Positions 6,912 to 11,046 of a stretch of DNA of 11,046 nt are shown here, piece after piece. Both the position numbers and the translations under genes were made by a program. Source of the stretch: Myxococcales bacterium (GTDB lineage Bacteria; Myxococcota; Bradymonadia; UBA7976; UBA1532); contig JAGQJJ010000068.1 in NCBI GenBank assembly GCA_020430675.1, positions 1 through 11,046 on the forward strand. Direction: 5' to 3'. Each line of letters begins with the position of its first letter. The stretch's first letter is position 1. Below the pieces are notes generated by a model. The model was not told the origin of the DNA, did no database searches, and worked only from the letters and a program-made list of their open reading frames with translations.

Positions 6912-8099
6912 ATGCAGCCCCTTGCGCGCACAGTGCTGGCGATGTGGCCGCTGGCGTTGCCGTTGGGCGCGGCCGCCTTGTGGCTGAGCGAGCGGGGCGG
7001 CCTGCCGGCGCCGGGGCCGGTCTTTGTCGCCGCGCCGCACCTCGCTTTTGGCGCCGCTGCGCTGCTGGCCGCCCGCTTCGGACAGGCGCGGGCGGTGCTG
7101 CCCATCGCCGCCGCGTGGCTGGCGCTGGCCGCCGCGGGACGCTTCGACCTGTCGGCCGTGCGCGACGCCGTGGCGCTCGGCCTGCCGCTGGTGCTGGTCG
7201 GTTTCACGCTGCTGCCCGATCGATCGCTGGTGAGTTGGCGCACGCTGCCCCGCTACGCCGCGCTGGTGGCCATGGCCGCCGGCTTGCTGGTGTTGGCCGA
7301 GCAGCCGCAAGTGCCTGTTTGGCTTGAACTTCTGCGCGCGCCGCTGTGGCCGGACGCCGCCTTCGCGCTGCCGCAGCTGGCGTGGGTGGTGGCGGCGCTC
7401 GCCGGCGCGCTGTTTGCCGTGCGCGCCGGGCACGCCCGCGGCGGGGCCGATGTGGGCACGCTCGGCGCGCTGCTCGCCGCGTTGCTGGCCTTGAGCGCCG
7501 CGCCCGGTTCGCCCGCTTTCATCGCGTGGTCCATCGCCGCCGGCCTGTGCCCGCTGCTGGCCGGCATCGAAGCCTCGCATCGCCTGGCCTATCGCGACGC
7601 GCTCACCGGCCTGCCCGGCCGCCGCGCGCTCGACGAGCACCTGGCGCGCCAGGCCGGCCGCTACACCGTGGCCATGGTCGATGTCGACCACTTCAAGAAG
7701 TTCAACGACCGCCACGGCCACGACGCCGGCGACCAGGCGCTGCGCTTCGTGGCCCGCCGACTGGCCGCGGTGCGCGGCGGTGGGCGCGCGTTTCGTTATG
7801 GCGGCGAGGAATTCACGCTGCTCTTCCCCGGCCGCGCAGCCGAGGTGGCGCTGCCGCACGTCGAGGCCGTGCGCGCGGCGGTCGCTGACACGAAGTTCAC
7901 GCTGCGCGGCGCCGAGCGGCCCAAGAAAAAACCCAAGCGGCCAACGCCCAGCAAGGGGCGCGGCGCGGTCTCGGTCACGGTGAGCATCGGCGTCGCCGAG
8001 CGTGACGGTCGCGCCCGACCGGGCGAGGTCATCGAAGCGGCCGACCGGCGGCTCTACGCCAGCAAGAAGGGCGGCCGGAACCGCGTCACCGCGGCGTAA
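6912..8099 (+). CDS. Membrane-bound diguanylate cyclase (GGDEF domain)
   Basis: This 395-residue protein makes the second messenger c-di-GMP from two GTP. Residues 1 to about 215 are very hydrophobic, with roughly seven or eight membrane helices and no recognised sensor family. A linker I-E-A-S-H-R-L-A-Y-R-D-A-L-T-G-L-P-G-R-R leads into the GGDEF domain. Metal-binding D257 lies in D-V-D-H-F-K-K-F-N-D, and the active-site GGEEF is at 297-301. The inhibitory I-site position (RxxD, five residues before GGEEF) reads R-G-G-G, so the Asp is missing. A Lys/Pro-rich insertion (about 335-355, R-P-K-K-K-P-K-R-P) precedes V-S-V-T-V-S-I-G-V-A, as seen in a subgroup of cyclases. The ATG at 6912 follows GAAAGGT (6901-6907). 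It is divergent from the kinase operon, and its 3' end overlaps guaD. Confidence 0.92.
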   Translation: MQPLARTVLAMWPLALPLGAAALWLSERGGLPAPGPVFVAAPHLAFGAAALLAARFGQARAVLPIAAAWLALAAAGRFDLSAVRDAVALGLPLVLVGFTLLPDRSLVSWRTLPRYAALVAMAAGLLVLAEQPQVPVWLELLRAPLWPDAAFALPQLAWVVAALAGALFAVRAGHARGGADVGTLGALLAALLALSAAPGSPAFIAWSIAAGLCPLLAGIEASHRLAYRDALTGLPGRRALDEHLARQAGRYTVAMVDVDHFKKFNDRHGHDAGDQALRFVARRLAAVRGGGRAFRYGGEEFTLLFPGRAAEVALPHVEAVRAAVADTKFTLRGAERPKKKPKRPTPSKGRGAVSVTVSIGVAERDGRARPGEVIEAADRRLYASKKGGRNRVTAA

Positions 8100-9372
8100 C
8101 CCCCGAGGCCAGCCGGCGCCCGGCGACATAGGCCGCGGCGACCGGATCGGCGTCGCGCCGAAAGACCAGCGCGTCAAAGAGCGCGTGCCGATCGGTGGCA
8201 TCGAGCCACTCGGGCAGGTCGATGGCGATGACATCGCCCATCAGACCCGGCGCCAGGCGGCCGATCGTGTCATCGAGCCCCAACGCAGCAGCGCCGCCGG
8301 CCGTGGCCCGCCACAACAGCGACTCGGCATCGGCGTTTGCGCCCGTGATCAACGCCGCGTCGTACGCGCTCGCCGCCACGCGCCGCAGCGAGAACGTGCG
8401 CCCCGCGCCGACATCGGTGCCCAGCCCCACGCGGATGCCGCGGTGCAAAGGCCGGGCGAGCGGCATCGCGCCGCTGCCGAGGAAGAAGTTGCTGTCGGGG
8501 CAATGACTGACCGCGCCGCCGGTGGCCGCCAGGCGATCCCATTCGCCGTCCGACAGCCAGATGCAATGCGCGAACAGACTTCGCGCCGTGGCCAGACCAT
8601 GGTCGGCATACACCGCGAAGTAGTCGGAACACTTGGGGAATTGCGCCGCCGTCGCCTCCAGCTCGGCGCGGTTCTCCGAGAGATGGGTCTGCATCAACAG
8701 CCCATGGCGCTCGGCGAGTCGGGCCGCGCCATCGAGCAGCTTCGGGGTGCAGCTCAACGCAAAACGAGGCGTCACCGCAAAGCGCAGCCGACCGTCGTCG
8801 TGGCCATGCCAGTCACCGATCAGCCGCTCCGACGCCGCCAACGCGCGCTCAGCCGGCACGCAAACCGCGGGCGGCGCGCCGCGATCCATGAGCGTCAACC
8901 CGACCAGCGCCCGGTGGCCCCAGCGAGCGAGCGCCGCAAAAAGCACCTCGGTCGCGCCCGGGTCGCTGGCGCTGAAGATCGACGCGCAGGTCGTGCCCTG
9001 GGCGGCGAGCGACGCGCAGAACTCTTCGGCGACCGCCGCTGCGTAAGCCCGCTCGGTGAACCGTGCCTCTTCGGGAAAGACCGAGCGCTGCAACCAATCG
9101 AGCAGCGGCCCGGTCGCGCTGCCGAGAATGCGCGTCTGCGGAAAATGGATATGGGTGTCGACGAAGCCGGGCAGCCAGACCGCGCCGGGCCGGGTCTCGG
9201 GCACCGCGCAGTCCGCTGGCGCCTTGCTGACGGTCAGCAGCCGTCCGTCGGCGCCGAAGCTGCACAGGCCATCATCGATGACATCGACGCGCGGGGTGTC
9301 AGCGGCGGGCAGCAAAAGCCGCCCACGCAGCGTGCCAAACCGCGCCGGCGGCAGTTCAACAGAGGTCATCAT
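8086..9372 (-). CDS. guaD: Guanine deaminase (amidohydrolase family)
   Basis: This 428-residue cytoplasmic zinc enzyme would hydrolyse guanine to xanthine and ammonia in purine salvage or catabolism. Family motifs are in order: P-G-F-V-D-T-H-I-H-F-P-Q-T with metal ligands H74 and H76, the RFALSCTPKLL strand near 203-213, Q-T-H-L-S-E-N with H230 and catalytic E233, A-H-C-I-W-L with H269, S-H-C-P-D-S-N-F-F-L-G-S-G near 289-301, and G-T-D-V-G-A-G with D320. The C-terminal G-L-M-G-D-V-I-A-I-D strand is also present. The length fits the 430-440 residues of bacterial GuaD. ATGATG at 9372/9369 gives two adjacent possible starts, neither with a strong ribosome binding site; the frame stays open upstream but into the divergent kinase gene. 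The last 14 bases overlap the 3' end of the converging diguanylate cyclase gene. The closest alternative is another amidohydrolase such as a triazine or cytosine deaminase, but the PQT and SEN motifs favour guanine. Confidence 0.9.
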   Translation of the reverse strand: MMTSVELPPARFGTLRGRLLLPAADTPRVDVIDDGLCSFGADGRLLTVSKAPADCAVPETRPGAVWLPGFVDTHIHFPQTRILGSATGPLLDWLQRSVFPEEARFTERAYAAAVAEEFCASLAAQGTTCASIFSASDPGATEVLFAALARWGHRALVGLTLMDRGAPPAVCVPAERALAASERLIGDWHGHDDGRLRFAVTPRFALSCTPKLLDGAARLAERHGLLMQTHLSENRAELEATAAQFPKCSDYFAVYADHGLATARSLFAHCIWLSDGEWDRLAATGGAVSHCPDSNFFLGSGAMPLARPLHRGIRVGLGTDVGAGRTFSLRRVAASAYDAALITGANADAESLLWRATAGGAAALGLDDTIGRLAPGLMGDVIAIDLPEWLDATDRHALFDALVFRRDADPVAAAYVAGRRLASGVTPR

Positions 9373-9468
9373 CGCGCCCGATGGTCGCTCGCTCGACCCC
9401 GCACGTCCAGCTTCGACAAAGCAAGGTCGCCGTCCAGACGAAAGATGCAACCGCACCGAAACGGGGAT

Positions 9469-11046
9469 ATGCTGCACGGCGTGTGGATCTGCCCCGACTG
9501 CCGCACCATCTACAAGAAGGCGCGCGAGCGATGTGAACGCGACGAAGCGCCTCTGGCCGAGGTGCAGGCGCATCAGGTCAAGTCGCGCTATCCCTTGCTT
9601 GGCAAGGTTGTCGGCGACCGCTACCACCTGATCGGCGGCCTTGGGCAAGGCGGCCTTGGCACGGTCTACCTCGCGCAGCACCTGCACCTCGAACAGCTCT
9701 TTGCGGTGAAGTTTCTCGACCTCGAGACGGTGGGGCTCGACGTCGACAAGGAGCAGAAGACCGAGTATCGCCGCGACTTCATGAAAGAGGCGCGGGTCGC
9801 GTCACTGTTGCGCCACGACGCGGTGGTGCGGGTCAGCGACTTCGGCGAATACGAAGCGATGCCGTTCCTGGTGATGGACTACGTGCCCGGTCCATCGCTG
9901 CTGCAAATGCTCGGCGAACGTGGCCGCTTCGAGGTGCCCGAGGCGATCAACATCGCGCGGCGCATCGCCGAAGCCTTGCATGCGTTCGACGAGCGACGCC
10001 TGGTGCACCGCGATCTCAAGCCGGCCAATGTCATCCTCGACCCGCGCGGCGACGGGCGCCTGACGCTGGTGGACCTGGGGCTGGTGAAAGATGTCTCCGG
10101 CTTCGGTGGCCGCGCCTCGACCCATCCGATGGCGCTGCGCGGCACCCCGGGTTACCTGGCGCCCGAGCAGGTGCCGCCCTGGGTGCTCTCGGGCGTCGGC
10201 GCCCAGGCCCCGAGCGAGAAGCGCCTGGTCGACATCCGCGTCGACCTGTACGCGCTGGGGGTCATCTTCTACGAGATGATCGCGGGCGTCTCGCCCTATC
10301 CCGATGGCTCGAACACCTCGATCATCATCTACTCGTGCACCAAGGATCCGCTCTCGCTCGACGGCGTCGAGCCCCCGATCAAGCTGTTGCCGGGCCTCGA
10401 ACAGCTCATCTATGACACGATGGCCCGCGACCCCGACCGGCGCCCGCGCACCCCGCAGGCGTTCATCGAGCGGCTCGACGAGGTCGCGATGGGCCCGGCC
10501 ATCCAAGGCTCGTGGCCGGTGATGGTGGTGCCCGGCCTGCGCCAGAAGAAGAAGCGCGAGCGGCCGGTCGCCGCGCTGCAGGCGCTCATCCCGCAGGCCG
10601 GCGAGCAGAGCGCCGAGCAGATCCCCGCCGACACCGAGCTGCTGCCCGCCGACCGCCCCCTCGCCGCGATGATGACGCTCGAAGAGGATGACCCCGACGA
10701 GGTGCCGTTCATCATGTCGAGCGCGCCCCCCGGGGGGCCGATGCCGACGACGACGCAGGAGGGCGGCGCCGACTCGCTCGACGGGCTGCTCGACGACTCG
10801 GCGATGGAGGTGCCAACGGCGATTACGGGCTACGTCGATGACAGCGAAGACATGGTGCCAACGCAGGTCGAGCCGCTCGCCAAGGGTGCGGGCCGGCTCG
10901 CGTCGCTGGCGGCCACCCGCATCACCTCGATGGATGAGGTCAGCGACGAAGAGGAGCCGACCCGGGCCGATATCGCCCCGCCCACGGACATGGTCGGCAA
11001 CTCGGTCTACCCGCTCTCGCGGTCGGATCTGGTCGACCGGCCCCGG
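9469..11046 (+). CDS. Ser/Thr protein kinase with N-terminal Cys cluster and acidic tail, 3' end missing
   Basis: This frame is open to the right edge (526 codons seen). Residues 8-27 hold a C-P-D-C-x10-C-x-x-D cluster, resembling the CPxC...CPxDGxxL mini zinc ribbon common before or within myxobacterial signalling proteins. The Hanks-type kinase domain spans about 50-340. It has a Gly loop G59-x-G61-x-x-G64-x-V66, K81 (AVKFLD), HRDLKPAN with catalytic D182, D202-L-G for the Mg site, GTPGYLAPEQ (225-234) and D-I-R-V-D-L-Y-A-L-G-V. All catalytic residues are intact, so it should phosphorylate Ser/Thr. The rest is acidic, Pro-rich and probably disordered, with a repeated Asp-Asp-Ser...Val-Pro-Thr motif. 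No membrane segment is visible yet; one could lie beyond the edge. An in-frame ATG at 9445 would add eight residues (MQPHRNGD). It is divergent from guaD across about 96 bases. Confidence 0.92.
   Translation, partial: MLHGVWICPDCRTIYKKARERCERDEAPLAEVQAHQVKSRYPLLGKVVGDRYHLIGGLGQGGLGTVYLAQHLHLEQLFAVKFLDLETVGLDVDKEQKTEYRRDFMKEARVASLLRHDAVVRVSDFGEYEAMPFLVMDYVPGPSLLQMLGERGRFEVPEAINIARRIAEALHAFDERRLVHRDLKPANVILDPRGDGRLTLVDLGLVKDVSGFGGRASTHPMALRGTPGYLAPEQVPPWVLSGVGAQAPSEKRLVDIRVDLYALGVIFYEMIAGVSPYPDGSNTSIIIYSCTKDPLSLDGVEPPIKLLPGLEQLIYDTMARDPDRRPRTPQAFIERLDEVAMGPAIQGSWPVMVVPGLRQKKKRERPVAALQALIPQAGEQSAEQIPADTELLPADRPLAAMMTLEEDDPDEVPFIMSSAPPGGPMPTTTQEGGADSLDGLLDDSAMEVPTAITGYVDDSEDMVPTQVEPLAKGAGRLASLAATRITSMDEVSDEEEPTRADIAPPTDMVGNSVYPLSRSDLVDRPR

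Noticed and set aside
6816..6965. Possible sigma-54 (-24/-12) promoters near the kinase/cyclase intergenic region, as at TGGC...TTGC around 6953-6968.
   Set aside because: The spacing between the GG and GC elements is off by one or more bases, and the best match lies inside the cyclase coding region.
6767..7243. N-terminal extension of the histidine kinase upstream of the ATG at 6766.
   Set aside because: The extension reads antisense through the start of the cyclase gene and has no homology signal. The receiver domain begins right at 6766 with a Shine-Dalgarno sequence before it.
6195..8234. Minus-strand open frame of about 679 codons opposite the cyclase.
   Set aside because: It overlaps three well-supported genes in the wrong frame, and its translation is low-complexity Gln/Arg/Gly-rich.

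Overview
The window is a high-GC bacterial chromosome segment with twelve protein genes, two of them cut by the window edges. I see no RNA gene, insertion sequence, prophage gene or CRISPR array. Several traits point to a Myxococcota or other deltaproteobacterial-type genome: the rplM-rpsI-argC order, a sigma-54 activator, a multidomain hybrid histidine kinase with a partner receiver, a diguanylate cyclase, and a Ser/Thr kinase with a small N-terminal Cys cluster. This lineage call is inference from gene content and GC, not from a marker comparison.

Left part (1-1206): a divergent pair. An isochorismate-synthase-like gene (minus strand, runs off the left edge) faces a GbsR/MarR-type regulator (plus strand). 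The intergenic region carries two perfect 12-base copies of one motif in opposite orientation, one near each start codon. These are good candidates for operators of the regulator.

Middle left (1207-4812): a plus-strand operon starting from a well-spaced sigma-70-like promoter: rplM (L13), rpsI (S9), argC (arginine biosynthesis), an FxsA-family membrane protein, and a sigma-54-dependent activator with almost no N-terminal sensor domain. The last three genes overlap or nearly abut, so they are probably translationally coupled.

Middle right (4818-8099): on the minus strand, a REC-PAS-HisKA-HATPase kinase (520 aa) is followed, with a GTGA overlap, by a stand-alone receiver protein (129 aa). The pair converges on the sigma-54 activator with only five bases between stop codons. 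Divergent from the kinase is a membrane diguanylate cyclase with a GGEEF active site but a degenerate inhibitory site.

Right part (8086-11046): a guanine deaminase (minus strand) overlaps the 3' end of the cyclase gene by 14 bases. Divergent from it is a large Ser/Thr protein kinase with an N-terminal CxxC...C cluster and an acidic tail, still open at the right edge.

The window mixes housekeeping genes with a dense set of signalling proteins (phosphorelay, c-di-GMP synthesis, sigma-54 activation, Ser/Thr phosphorylation). I see no convincing wholly new system. The best leads are the paired operator sites, the sensorless sigma-54 activator embedded in a ribosomal/arginine operon, and the repeated acidic Thr-containing motif in the Ser/Thr kinase tail.
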